Below, piece after piece: positions 1 to 8,224 of a stretch of DNA of 10,233 nt. Location of the stretch: the NCBI GenBank assembly GCA_025933895.1, contig JAICZB010000061.1, positions 1 through 10,233 on the forward strand, written 5' to 3'. Made by a program: the position numbers and the translations under genes. The notes below the pieces were generated by a model that ran no database searches, was not told the DNA's origin, and saw only the letters and a list, made by a program, of their open reading frames with translations. Origin of the DNA: Thermoleophilia bacterium (GTDB lineage: Bacteria > Actinomycetota > Thermoleophilia > Gaiellales > Gaiellaceae). How positions within the stretch are numbered: position 1 is the stretch's first letter; every line of letters starts with the position of its first letter.

Positions 1-64
1 GACACTGGAACGTGCCGTGTCGCCACTCCATCTCGGCGCTGCAGCGCGGGCAGATCTCCTTCAC
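1..64 (-). CDS. Small zinc-ribbon protein, N-terminal fragment
   Basis: Only the first 21 codons are inside the window; the gene runs off the left edge. Read on the minus strand from a GTG at 64-62 it gives MKEICPRCSAEMEWRHG followed by TFQC. CPRC and a further Cys 13 residues on are the pattern of a treble-clef or zinc-ribbon knuckle, where paired CxxC motifs bind one zinc. The GTG overlaps the TGA stop of the acetyltransferase upstream in a GTGA arrangement, so it is probably translated by coupling and cotranscribed with it. Short zinc-ribbon proteins of unknown function with this kind of start are common in actinobacteria, to my recollection. No function can be assigned. The second CxxC that would complete the zinc site should lie just outside the window. 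Confidence 0.6.
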   Translation of the reverse strand, partial: MKEICPRCSAEMEWRHGTFQC

Positions 65-825
65 GACACCGAGAGTACGTCCTCGAGACGACGGAACTGG
101 AGCACCTTCTCGAAGCCGAGCTTGCGGAGGGCAGGGCCGGAACGGTCGTTTGCACCGACGGTGAGCGCGGGCGTGCCTCGCCGGACCGCGTCGTCCCAGC
201 GCGCGCGGACGAGCGCGCGGTAGCAGCCGCGACCGCGCGCGTCCTCGCGCACCGAGCCGCCCCAGAGGAGCATGCCGCGGGTGGTCGGGGTCGCGCCGGC
301 GGCGCCGACCAGCTGACCGTCGAGCCACGCACCGAAGAGGACGGAGCTCGTCTTCGGAAACTCCGCCAGGAGCTGCTCGCGCGTCGCTCGGCGTTCTGAT
401 GGGTTGTCGAAGATGCCGTCCTGCAGCTCGCGAAGGGTCGCCCATTCCTCGGCGGTGGCGGCCCGGCGGACCTCCACAGCGGCCGGGCCGGCCGGCGGAG
501 GCGTCGTGAGGAGAAGTCCGTCGAGCAGATAGTCGTCCGCAACGAGGTCGAGGCCGGCATCGAGCAGCTGCTCTTCGACATCGGCCGGCGTCGCGTGCTC
601 GCTCAGCCACCAGCTCGCGACGTGCGTGCCGTTGGCCAGGAGTTCCCGCACCTCCGCCACCGCATCGGGCGCCTCGCCGTCGCGCAGGCGCACTCCCTGC
701 ACGGAAGCCCACACGCCGTCCGCGCCGCCGACCGCGACGAAGCGAGGCGTCTTCACGACGAACGCCCCCTGCGTCGGCTCCATGAAGCGGCCCGGCGCCT
801 CTACGAAATCGATGAGCTGGGACAC
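61..825 (-). CDS. GNAT-family N-acetyltransferase
   Basis: A 254-residue protein with a GNAT acetyl-CoA transferase fold in its C-terminal half (about residues 117-250). The acetyl-CoA pyrophosphate loop is visible as VREDARGRGCYRAL at 192-205, and NDRSGPALRKLGF at 226-238 is the usual end of the fold, where an Asn and the 'LGF' turn sit near the cofactor. The first 115 residues form a less conserved region with alpha/beta character that may be a degenerate second GNAT domain, which is frequent in actinobacterial family members. The substrate cannot be told. The start is the GTG at 825-823, chosen because a TAGCGT hexamer lies 6 bases upstream; an in-frame ATG at residue 15 is the alternative. 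The gene is divergent from mmsA across 18 bases and overlaps the following zinc-ribbon gene by 4 bases. Confidence 0.85.
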   Translation of the reverse strand: MSQLIDFVEAPGRFMEPTQGAFVVKTPRFVAVGGADGVWASVQGVRLRDGEAPDAVAEVRELLANGTHVASWWLSEHATPADVEEQLLDAGLDLVADDYLLDGLLLTTPPPAGPAAVEVRRAATAEEWATLRELQDGIFDNPSERRATREQLLAEFPKTSSVLFGAWLDGQLVGAAGATPTTRGMLLWGGSVREDARGRGCYRALVRARWDDAVRRGTPALTVGANDRSGPALRKLGFEKVLQFRRLEDVLSVS

Positions 826-843
826 GGCGTTACGCTACTCGGC

Positions 844-860
<17 letters not shown>
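826..860 (-). promoter_or_regulatory. Leaderless promoter of the GNAT gene
   Basis: On the minus strand a -35-like TCGACG (855-860) is followed by 17 bases, a -10-like TAGCGT (832-837), 6 bases and the GTG start. There is no Shine-Dalgarno sequence, so the transcript probably begins at or next to the start codon. The -10 lies on nearly the same base pairs as the opposing mmsA -10. The -35 lies inside the mmsA coding region. Confidence 0.5.
831..843 (+). promoter_or_regulatory. Leaderless -10 element of mmsA
   Basis: TACGCT (831-836) ends 7 bases before the ATG at 844, which places the expected transcription start at the start codon. No Shine-Dalgarno is present. The -35 match is poor: ATCGAT with a 17-base spacer, or TCGATG with 16. 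The heptamer TACGCTA reads TAGCGTA on the other strand and so serves the divergent GNAT gene as well. Confidence 0.5.
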
Positions 861-2354
<1,494 letters not shown>

Positions 2355-2355
<1 letters not shown>

Positions 2356-3311
2356 TGGCGGAGCCGCACCACCGGCCGCTCGACGCGAAACAGATCCCGC
2401 GCTTTGCGGGGATCCGGACGTTCATGCGCGCGCCGCACACGACGGACCTGGCCGGTGTGGACGCGGCGGTCTACGGCATCCCGTTCGACACGGCGACGAG
2501 CTACCGGACGGGGCCGCGGTTCGGCCCCGAGGCGATCCGCTCCGCGTCGGCTCTGCTCCGCCCCTACAACCCGGGGCTCGACGTGAACGTGGTCGAGACG
2601 CTCTCGATCGTCGACTACGGCGACGTGCCCGTTTCTCCCGGCGACACCGAGCGCACGTACGGGCAAGTCGAGGAGGCGCTTGCGCAGATCGTCGACGCCG
2701 GCGTGTTCCCCCTCGCCCTCGGCGGCGACCACTCGATCACGCTGGCCGAGCTGCGCGTTCTCGCCGGGAAGCATGGGCCGCTCGCCCTCGTCCAGCTCGA
2801 CGCCCACGGCGATACGTGGGACGAGTACTTCGGCCAGCGTTACTTCCACGGCACCACGTTCGCGCGGGCGCTCGAGGAGAAGCTGATCGAGCCGAAGTCG
2901 TCGGTGCAGGCGGGCCTACGCGGTTCGCTCTACGGCGCAGAGGACATCGACTCGGCGCGCGCGCTGGGCTTCACCGTGCTCTCGTGCGACGAGCTGCGCG
3001 CGCTCGGCCCGTCCGTCTACGCCGACCTCGTGCGCGGGCGCATCGGTCGCCGTCCCGTCTTCCTCTCCTTCGACATCGACGTGCTCGACCCGGCCTTCGC
3101 GCCGGGGACGGGAACGCCGGAGGTCGGCGGCCTCTCGACCGCGGAAGCGCTCTCGTTCGTTCGCGCGCTGGCCGGGATCGACCTCGCCGGCGCTGACGTC
3201 GTCGAGGTCTCGCCGCCCTACGACGGGCCCGGTCACCAGACGGCGCTCGCTGCCGCGAACTTCGCCTACGAGCTGCTCAGCCTGCGGGCGCTCCCGGTCG
3301 CGGGGCGCTAG
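2355..3311 (+). CDS. speB: Agmatinase/guanidino-acid ureohydrolase family protein
   Basis: A 318-residue ureohydrolase of the arginase fold, which uses a binuclear manganese centre to cleave a guanidino compound into urea and an amine. All metal ligands are visible: His126 in GGDHS, Asp149, His151 and Asp153 in DAHGD, and Asp240 and Asp242 in SFDIDVLDPAFAPG. The following GTGTPEVGG at 251-259 is typical of agmatinase-like enzymes rather than arginases. The GTG start overlaps the mmsA TAG stop by one base (TAGTG), with no Shine-Dalgarno, so translation is probably coupled and the two form an operon. Annotation pipelines would call it agmatinase. The family also contains guanidinobutyrase and guanidinopropionase, and sequence reading alone does not fix the substrate. 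Next to a malonate-semialdehyde dehydrogenase, a 3-guanidinopropionate substrate giving beta-alanine is an attractive but unproven alternative. The symbol follows family membership only. Confidence 0.88.
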
Positions 3312-3313
3312 CT

Positions 3314-5485
3314 TCAGCGAACGCGGAACCGGAGCGTCTTGCGGCCGTGCCGTCCCCACGGATCGACGGCGACGACGCGGAGGCTGTACCTGCCGGGCCG
3401 GAGCGTGCGCGCGTTCAGCCGCAGCCGCACCTGCATGGAGCCGGGCTTCCGGCGGTATGCCTGCACGGTGCGGAAGCCGCCGCCCTCGAGCCGGGCGCCG
3501 AAGCGGCTCCCGTGGCCGAGGATCACGACGGACGTCCGATGCGGCCCGGTGACCGAGGCCGTGATGCGGGCCTGGGAGTGCACGGCGAGCCGCGTGAGGA
3601 GAAGGATGCTGTGGTCGGCCGGATGGGGCAGGGCCTGGAACCTGGTCTGCGTCTTCAGCGCCGGGCCGGTGGGCGACGTGAAGGTGGGATCGCCCCAGGC
3701 GCCCTGCTTGAACAGCGCGACCTGGAACGGCGTCCGCGTCAGGACGTGGGTGAGGTTGTTCGCGTCGACGTACCAGCCGACAGCCGTTCCGGGCGGGAGC
3801 TGCGCAGGCTGGAGCGGCGGCATCGAGTGGTAGACCTTCCCGTCCGTGGAGTAGCCCAGCACCGTCCGGTTCGGCTGCTGCTGCGCATACGCCAGGTCGA
3901 GAGGCCACCGGAAGCCCTTCGACAGCCCCGGCACCGACAGCGACACCTCGCTGCCGGGCACCGTGAGCGCGCCGCTGAAGGTGGTGAGCGAGACGGTCCT
4001 GCCCACGGGGACCGCGCCCGGTTGCCAGGTGACCGACGCCCGCCCGTCGTCCGTCTGGATGTTGCCCGCGATGCCGCGGGTAACCGACTGCGTGCCGATC
4101 GACACCGGCGGCAGCGGCGCCGCCACGACGATCTCGGTCGGCGCGGTCGTTGCTGACGCCCCGCCGCCCTTGCCGGTCGCGGTCACGACCAGCGAGAGCG
4201 TGGAGCCGATGTCGTCGGGAGTGAGCGTGCGGTGGGGAGTGGTGGCGTGCGGGATCGCGAGGCAGGACGTGCCGCTTGCGTTGCAGCGTCGCCAGCGATA
4301 CGTGAACTTCGTCGGCGAGCCGGTCCAGGTTCCGACCGAGCCTGTCAGCGCCACCCCGACCTGCGCCTGACCGGTGATCTGCGGCGGCTTGAGGTTCGTC
4401 GGTTGGGCGGACGGCGAGGTTCCCGCCGCCGCCACGGCGGCGGTCGGCGCGGTGACGGCGCTGGCCGTTCCCGCCGCAGCGGCCGCGGTCACCACAATCT
4501 TGAGGGAGTGTCCGACGTCGGTGGTGACCGGCCGGTACGACTCGCCCGTCGCGCCCGTAATCGCGGTGCAGTTCGCGCCGGCAGCGTCGCAGCTCCTCCA
4601 CTGGTACGTGAAGGTGAGCGGCTTGCCACCCTCCCACGTCCCGGGCACGGCCGCGAGTGTCTGACCCGCCACGGGAGCGCCGACGATCGTCGGCGGGGTC
4701 GAGAGGAGCGGCGGCCCGGCCGGGTACGGCTCGATGGTCACCGCCGCGAGCTTCGTGCCGTTCAGCCGGTCGCCGTCGCTGCAGCGCTGGATGCCGGGGA
4801 CGGCGATGCAATTCGTCCATTGCCAGAACTTCCAGCCGTTGCCGTTCCAGTTGCGGGCGGGGACGAGCGGCGCGCTCTTGGACGTCCAGTGCGCAATCCA
4901 GAGGCGGGTACCCGCGGCAGCGGCAGCGGTCGAGTCGCCGAGTCGTCCCTTCCAGAAGAGCGGCGAGGTGTAGACGAACGGCTCGATACCGGTGCGGGCC
5001 TCGACCTGCCCGAGCCAGGCGAGCGTCCAGGTCAGTAGTCGCTGCTTGGGGAGGTTGCCCGACGCCTCGAGGTCGAGCACCGGCGGCAGCTCTCCCGGCT
5101 GCGGGTTGGCGATCGCGAGAAAGTGGTTGGCCTGCTGGATCGCGCTCGCCGTTGAGGCCGCGATGTTCTTGCCGGCCGGCCGCGCGAAGTGATAGGCGCC
5201 GAAGGCAAGGCCCGCGCTCTCGCTGCCATTCCGGTTCGTCGTGTATGTCTTGTCGTTGTAGGTCGTGCCCTCGGTCGCCTTCCCGAACGCGAAGCGGTAG
5301 CCCGCGTTTGCGACCTTCCCCCACTTGATCGTCCCGTTCCAGGTGGAGACGTCGAGGCCCTTGGCGCGAGTGGTGGCAGCGCCGGACACGCTCGCGGAAA
5401 GGAGCGCGATCAGCGCGATGGCAAGACCAGCGAGCAGCCCCAGCCGCCCGCGCCGCGCTCCGATGTGGGACCCCACGACTCGCAT
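3314..5485 (-). CDS. Secreted GH25 lysozyme with Ig-like repeat stalk
   Basis: A 723-residue exported muramidase. Residues 1-37 form a signal peptide: Arg-rich start, hydrophobic GLLAGLAIALIALL, and a probable cleavage after SVSGA. The GH25 domain spans about 40-245: GLDVSTWNG (Asp45), PPVLDLEA with the DxE pair Asp138/Glu140, WQW at 221-223, and DGDRLNGT with Asp239 at the place of the last conserved acidic residue. Two Ig-like repeats follow (264-351 and 367-454). A region at 465-610 begins with a ZU5-like stretch (RASVTWQPGAVPVGR), and a beta-rich C-terminal domain (about 636-723) ends in a basic tail. There is no LPXTG or C-terminal membrane anchor, so it is probably released or held by the stalk. 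Family knowledge says it cleaves peptidoglycan glycan strands, in cell-wall remodelling or against competitors. The start could be the ATG at 5485 or the GTG three codons later (5476). The stop is two bases from that of the convergent ureohydrolase gene. Confidence 0.88.
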   Translation of the reverse strand: MRVVGSHIGARRGRLGLLAGLAIALIALLSASVSGAATTRAKGLDVSTWNGTIKWGKVANAGYRFAFGKATEGTTYNDKTYTTNRNGSESAGLAFGAYHFARPAGKNIAASTASAIQQANHFLAIANPQPGELPPVLDLEASGNLPKQRLLTWTLAWLGQVEARTGIEPFVYTSPLFWKGRLGDSTAAAAAGTRLWIAHWTSKSAPLVPARNWNGNGWKFWQWTNCIAVPGIQRCSDGDRLNGTKLAAVTIEPYPAGPPLLSTPPTIVGAPVAGQTLAAVPGTWEGGKPLTFTYQWRSCDAAGANCTAITGATGESYRPVTTDVGHSLKIVVTAAAAAGTASAVTAPTAAVAAAGTSPSAQPTNLKPPQITGQAQVGVALTGSVGTWTGSPTKFTYRWRRCNASGTSCLAIPHATTPHRTLTPDDIGSTLSLVVTATGKGGGASATTAPTEIVVAAPLPPVSIGTQSVTRGIAGNIQTDDGRASVTWQPGAVPVGRTVSLTTFSGALTVPGSEVSLSVPGLSKGFRWPLDLAYAQQQPNRTVLGYSTDGKVYHSMPPLQPAQLPPGTAVGWYVDANNLTHVLTRTPFQVALFKQGAWGDPTFTSPTGPALKTQTRFQALPHPADHSILLLTRLAVHSQARITASVTGPHRTSVVILGHGSRFGARLEGGGFRTVQAYRRKPGSMQVRLRLNARTLRPGRYSLRVVAVDPWGRHGRKTLRFRVR
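4124..4696 (-). repeat. Tandem Ig-like domain repeat within the lysozyme
   Basis: Two protein repeats of 88 residues each, encoded by 4433-4696 and 4124-4387 and separated by a 15-residue Ala/Ser/Pro linker. Shared landmarks in order are a PP start, GTW, FTYxWRxC, a second Cys seven residues on (C299/C306 and C401/C408), AI, a D(V/I)G turn, and LxxVVTA. The paired cysteines probably form a short disulfide loop in the exported protein. The copies have diverged, so this is a domain duplication, not a recent DNA repeat. Confidence 0.75.
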
Positions 5486-5486
5486 G

Positions 5487-5492
5487 AGGCTA
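5487..5492 (-). promoter_or_regulatory. Possible -10 element of the lysozyme gene
   Basis: TAGCCT on the minus strand fits the TANNNT form seen at other starts here but lies only 1 base before the ATG at 5485. If translation instead begins at the GTG at 5476, the gap is 10 bases and the transcript would have a leader of about 3 bases. No -35 is visible at a 17-base spacing. This is the weakest member of the set. Confidence 0.25.
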
Positions 5493-5516
5493 GCGAAGGT
5501 TCTGTTCGCGCGCGGC

Positions 5517-5540
5517 AAAAAAAGCCCTGCTCGGAGCCTT
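5517..5540 (-). terminator. Intrinsic terminator of the dihydropyrimidinase gene
   Basis: Read on the minus strand, bases immediately at and after the TAA stop form a short imperfect hairpin (AGGCTC pairing with GGGCTT through two G-U pairs, six-base loop CGAGCA) followed at once by seven T residues. The stop codon overlaps the base of the stem. The T run is the longest A/T homopolymer I noticed in this GC-rich window. The stem is weak, so it may be leaky towards the lysozyme gene 53 bases further on. Confidence 0.5.
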
Positions 5541-6951
5541 ACGACGACACGGCCGCGCCGGCTTCGAGCTGCTCGCCGAAACGAGCCCGGCGCACGAAGC
5601 GGCCCATACCCGGCGTGCCCACGAGCTCGCCGTCCTCGACGAGGACGCAGCCGCGCAGGAGCACGTGCTCCGGCGCACCGACGATCTCGGTTCCCTCGTA
5701 AAGGCTGTAGTCGCACTTGGAGTGGTGGCTCGACGCCGAGATCGTGTCCCGCCGTTCGGGGTCGAAGACGACGAGGTCGGCGTCGGCCCCGACCGCGACC
5801 GTCCCCTTGCGCGGGTAGAGGCCGAACAGCCTCGCCGGCTGCGTCGCGAGGAGGTCGACCATCCGGTTGAGGCTGATCCGCCCCTCGCGGACGCCGAAAT
5901 GGTGGATCATCTTGAGCCGGTCCTCGAGCCCGGGGCCGCCGTTCGGGATCTTCGTGAAGTCGTCCTTGCCGAGCGTCTTCTGCCCGTCCCAGAGGAAGGC
6001 GCAGTGGTCGGTCGAGATCGCGGAGAGCGCGTCGGTGCGCACCGCGTTCCATAAGACGTCGTGGTTCGCGGCGTCGCGCGCGGGCGGCGAGTAGACGTAC
6101 TTCGCGCCTTCGAAGTCCGGCCGAGCGAGATCGTCAATCGACCGGAAGAGGTACTGCGTGCACGTCTCACCCCAGACGCTCCAGCCCTGCTCGCGGGCTC
6201 GGCGGATCGGCTCGACGGCCTCCCGGCACGTGACGTGGACGACGTAGAGCGGGCTGCCCGCGATGCGCGCCAACTGGATGGCCCGGTTCGTCGCCTCTCC
6301 CTCGAGCTCGGGCGGCCGCGTGAGAGCGTGGTTGACCGGCGCCGTGTCGCCGCGGGCGAGCGCCTCGCGGACGAGGACGTCGATCGCGTCCCCGTTCTCG
6401 GCGTGCACCATCACGAGCGCGCCGCTCGCCGCGGCCACCTCCATCGCCCGGAAGAGCGTCTCGTCGTCGACCTGGAGGACGCCCTTGTACGCCATGAAGA
6501 GCTTGTACGAGGTGATGCCCTGCTCGGGCAGCGTCGCGAGCTCCTCGAGCCGTTCCTCGTCGGCGAGGTCGGTGACGGCGATGTGGAAGCCGTAATCGAT
6601 CAGCGTCTTGCCGTTTGCCTTGGCATGCCATCCCTCGAGCGCCTCGGCGAACGTCTGTCCCTTGCCCTGGATGCAGAAGTCCACGTGGCAGGTGGTGCCG
6701 CCGCAGGCCGCCGAGCCCTGTCCCGACTCGAAGTCGTCGATCGTGACCGTGCCGCCGAACGGCATGTCGAGATGCGTGTGCGGGTCGATGCAGCCCGGCA
6801 GGACGTACTTGCCGCTCGCGTCGATCGTCCGCTCGGCCGCGACGTCGACGTCGGCGCCGATCAGCGCGACGCGCTCGCCTTCGATCAGGACGTCCGCCAC
6901 GTAGTCGTCGGCGGCGGTCACGACGCGCCCTCCGCGGATCAGGATCGACAT
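5539..6951 (-). CDS. hydA: Dihydropyrimidinase/D-hydantoinase
   Basis: A 470-residue cyclic amidohydrolase that opens dihydrouracil, dihydrothymine or 5-substituted hydantoin rings to N-carbamoyl amino acids, the second step of reductive pyrimidine catabolism. The full binuclear metal site is present: His58 and His60 in DPHTHLD, Lys150 in SYKLFMAYKG (the carboxylated lysine), His183 in VHAENG, His239 in YVVHVT, and Asp315 in STDHCAF. These numbers agree with those I recall for bacterial D-hydantoinase, which argues for this subfamily over allantoinase. IPNGGPGLEDR at 335-345 is the usual substrate-loop segment. The ATG at 6951 is supported by a well-placed promoter, and longer in-frame readings run into the divergent gene. 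A terminator overlaps the stop. It sits divergently beside an N-carbamoyl amidohydrolase that would take its product. Hydantoin rather than pyrimidine as natural substrate cannot be excluded. Confidence 0.94.
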   Translation of the reverse strand: MSILIRGGRVVTAADDYVADVLIEGERVALIGADVDVAAERTIDASGKYVLPGCIDPHTHLDMPFGGTVTIDDFESGQGSAACGGTTCHVDFCIQGKGQTFAEALEGWHAKANGKTLIDYGFHIAVTDLADEERLEELATLPEQGITSYKLFMAYKGVLQVDDETLFRAMEVAAASGALVMVHAENGDAIDVLVREALARGDTAPVNHALTRPPELEGEATNRAIQLARIAGSPLYVVHVTCREAVEPIRRAREQGWSVWGETCTQYLFRSIDDLARPDFEGAKYVYSPPARDAANHDVLWNAVRTDALSAISTDHCAFLWDGQKTLGKDDFTKIPNGGPGLEDRLKMIHHFGVREGRISLNRMVDLLATQPARLFGLYPRKGTVAVGADADLVVFDPERRDTISASSHHSKCDYSLYEGTEIVGAPEHVLLRGCVLVEDGELVGTPGMGRFVRRARFGEQLEAGAAVSS

Positions 6952-6987
6952 GCGCAGGACTGTACGCGGGGCTTTGTAGAGTCGCAA
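6952..6987 (-). promoter_or_regulatory. Leaderless promoter of the dihydropyrimidinase gene
   Basis: The best promoter in the window. On the minus strand, TTGCGA (6982-6987, -35) is followed by 17 bases, TACAGT (6959-6964, -10), 7 bases and the ATG at 6951. There is no Shine-Dalgarno, so transcription probably starts at the ATG itself. Its -35 shares base 6982 with the opposing amidohydrolase -10. Confidence 0.65.
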
Positions 6988-6988
6988 C
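6977..6988 (+). promoter_or_regulatory. Leaderless -10 element of the N-carbamoyl amidohydrolase gene
   Basis: TAGAGT (6977-6982) ends 6 bases before the GTG start, with no Shine-Dalgarno. No convincing -35 is seen at 16-18 bases (GCAGGA at 17), so the promoter may depend on an activator. It abuts and overlaps the -35 of the divergent dihydropyrimidinase promoter. Confidence 0.5.
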
Positions 6989-8224
6989 GTGGCTCTGGAT
7001 CCTTCTCGCACGGTCGCCGAGTTGAAGGAGCTCGCCGAGCTCACGGGTGACGAGAACGGCGCCCAGCGCGTCGCGTGGACGGAGACCTGGGAGCGCGGAC
7101 GCGCATGGCTCCGCGAGAAGGTCGCGCCGACCGGAGCCGAGTACGAGATCGACGAGGCCTGCAACCAGTGGTTCACGCTGCCGGGAAAGTCCGAGCGGGC
7201 GCTCTTGATCGGCGGTCACATGGACTCGGTGCCGAACGGCGGTTGGCTCGACGGCTGTCTCAACGTGCTCGCGGGCGTCGAGGTCGTGCGCCGTATCGCG
7301 GAAGAGGGAACGCCGCCGCTCACTGTGCGGCTCGTCGACTGGGCGGACGAGGAGGGCGCCCGCTTCGGGCGCTCGCTCTTCGGCTCGTCGGCCGCCGCCG
7401 GCTCGATGAGCGACCAGGACGAGCTGCGCGATCGCCGCGACGCCGATGGGATCGCGCTCCCGGAAGCACTCGTCGAGCATGGGGTCGACCTCGACCGTGC
7501 GCTCGAGGCGCGCCGGCAGCTCGACGGCGCGGCCGCGTACCTCGAGCTCCACATCGAGCAGGGGCCGGTGCTCGAGTCGCTCGAGCTGCCGCTCGGCGTC
7601 GTGCTCGGGACGTTCGGCGTCGAGCGCCACCTCATCACGTGGCGCGGCCAGGCCGCCCACGCGGGCTCGACGCCCATGGACAAGCGCCGCGACGCGCTCG
7701 CGGGCGCCGCGAAGCTCGCCCTCGAGATCCGGCCGATCGCCGCGGAGGTGGGGGACGGCGCCGTCTGCACGTCCGGGGCCGTCGTCTGCAAGCCGGGCAT
7801 CGTCACGTCCGTCGTCGAGACGGCCGAGCAGCTCCTCGACCAACGGCACCTCGACGCCGGAAAGCTCGCGCGGCTGCTCGAGCTCGCCCAGGAGGCGAGC
7901 CAGCGCTTCGCGCGCGAGGAGGACGTCGAGCTGAGATGGCAGCGCATCTGGAGCATCGACCCGATCCCCTTCGACGACCGGCTGATCGAGCTCGCGGACG
8001 AGGCCGTGCGCGAGGTCTCGGGCTCGTCGCACCGCCTGCCCTCCGGACCGCTCCACGACGCCGCCGAGGTGGCGCGGGCGGGAATCCCGACGGTGATGCT
8101 CTTCGTTCAGTCTCTACGGGGGCTCTCGCACACGAAGCTCGAGGACACGAAAGAGGAGCACCTCGAGCTCGCGGTGCGGGCCCTCGACAGGCTGGCGACG
8201 AAGACATTGGGGGGATTCGCATGA
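6989..8224 (+). CDS. M20-family N-carbamoyl amino acid amidohydrolase (beta-ureidopropionase type)
   Basis: A 411-residue zinc amidohydrolase of the hydantoinase/carbamoylase family, usual in length. It hydrolyses N-carbamoyl amino acids (for pyrimidines, N-carbamoyl-beta-alanine) to the amino acid, CO2 and ammonia. Metal ligands and motifs: His77 in GGHMDSVPNGG, Asp88 in LDGCLN, Glu121/Glu122 in WADEEGARF, His188 in ELHIEQGPVLE, and His381 in GLSHTKLED. AHAGSTPMDKRRDAL at 223-237 marks the dimerisation (lid) domain with His224, and PSGPLHDAAE at 351-360 is the substrate carboxylate-binding stretch. The GTG start is supported by the TAGAGT box 6 bases upstream. The gene is divergent from dihydropyrimidinase by 37 bases and overlaps the next gene by 4 (ATGA). 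Family relatives include allantoate amidohydrolase and L-carbamoylase; the dihydropyrimidinase neighbour favours beta-ureidopropionase or L-carbamoylase. Confidence 0.9.
   Translation: MALDPSRTVAELKELAELTGDENGAQRVAWTETWERGRAWLREKVAPTGAEYEIDEACNQWFTLPGKSERALLIGGHMDSVPNGGWLDGCLNVLAGVEVVRRIAEEGTPPLTVRLVDWADEEGARFGRSLFGSSAAAGSMSDQDELRDRRDADGIALPEALVEHGVDLDRALEARRQLDGAAAYLELHIEQGPVLESLELPLGVVLGTFGVERHLITWRGQAAHAGSTPMDKRRDALAGAAKLALEIRPIAAEVGDGAVCTSGAVVCKPGIVTSVVETAEQLLDQRHLDAGKLARLLELAQEASQRFAREEDVELRWQRIWSIDPIPFDDRLIELADEAVREVSGSSHRLPSGPLHDAAEVARAGIPTVMLFVQSLRGLSHTKLEDTKEEHLELAVRALDRLATKTLGGFA

Noticed and set aside
3306..3319. Small inverted repeat CGCT-agcttc-AGCG at the convergent junction
   Set aside because: Only four base pairs with no T tract on either side; too weak to call a bidirectional terminator.
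2916..5324. 802-codon open frame on the minus strand
   Set aside because: It runs through the lysozyme in another frame and into the antisense of the ureohydrolase; no domains, highly Arg/Gly/Pro-biased, while the lysozyme frame shows GH25 motifs.
5486..6052. 189-codon N-terminal extension of the lysozyme
   Set aside because: It lies out of frame inside the dihydropyrimidinase gene, has no homology-like features, and would bury the signal peptide in the middle of the protein.
6952..7176. 75-codon N-terminal extension of dihydropyrimidinase
   Set aside because: It is antisense to the amidohydrolase start. Family homology starts at the ATG at 6951, which has a well-spaced promoter.
6167..8056. 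629-codon open frame on the minus strand across the divergent region
   Set aside because: It merges the antisense of the amidohydrolase with an out-of-frame reading of dihydropyrimidinase; no coherent domain.
7075..8220. Upstream extension joining amidohydrolase DNA to the DDN protein as one 523-residue product
   Set aside because: It is the +1-type shadow frame of the amidohydrolase; Arg-rich and without motifs. The ATG at 8221 gives a standard-length DDN protein.
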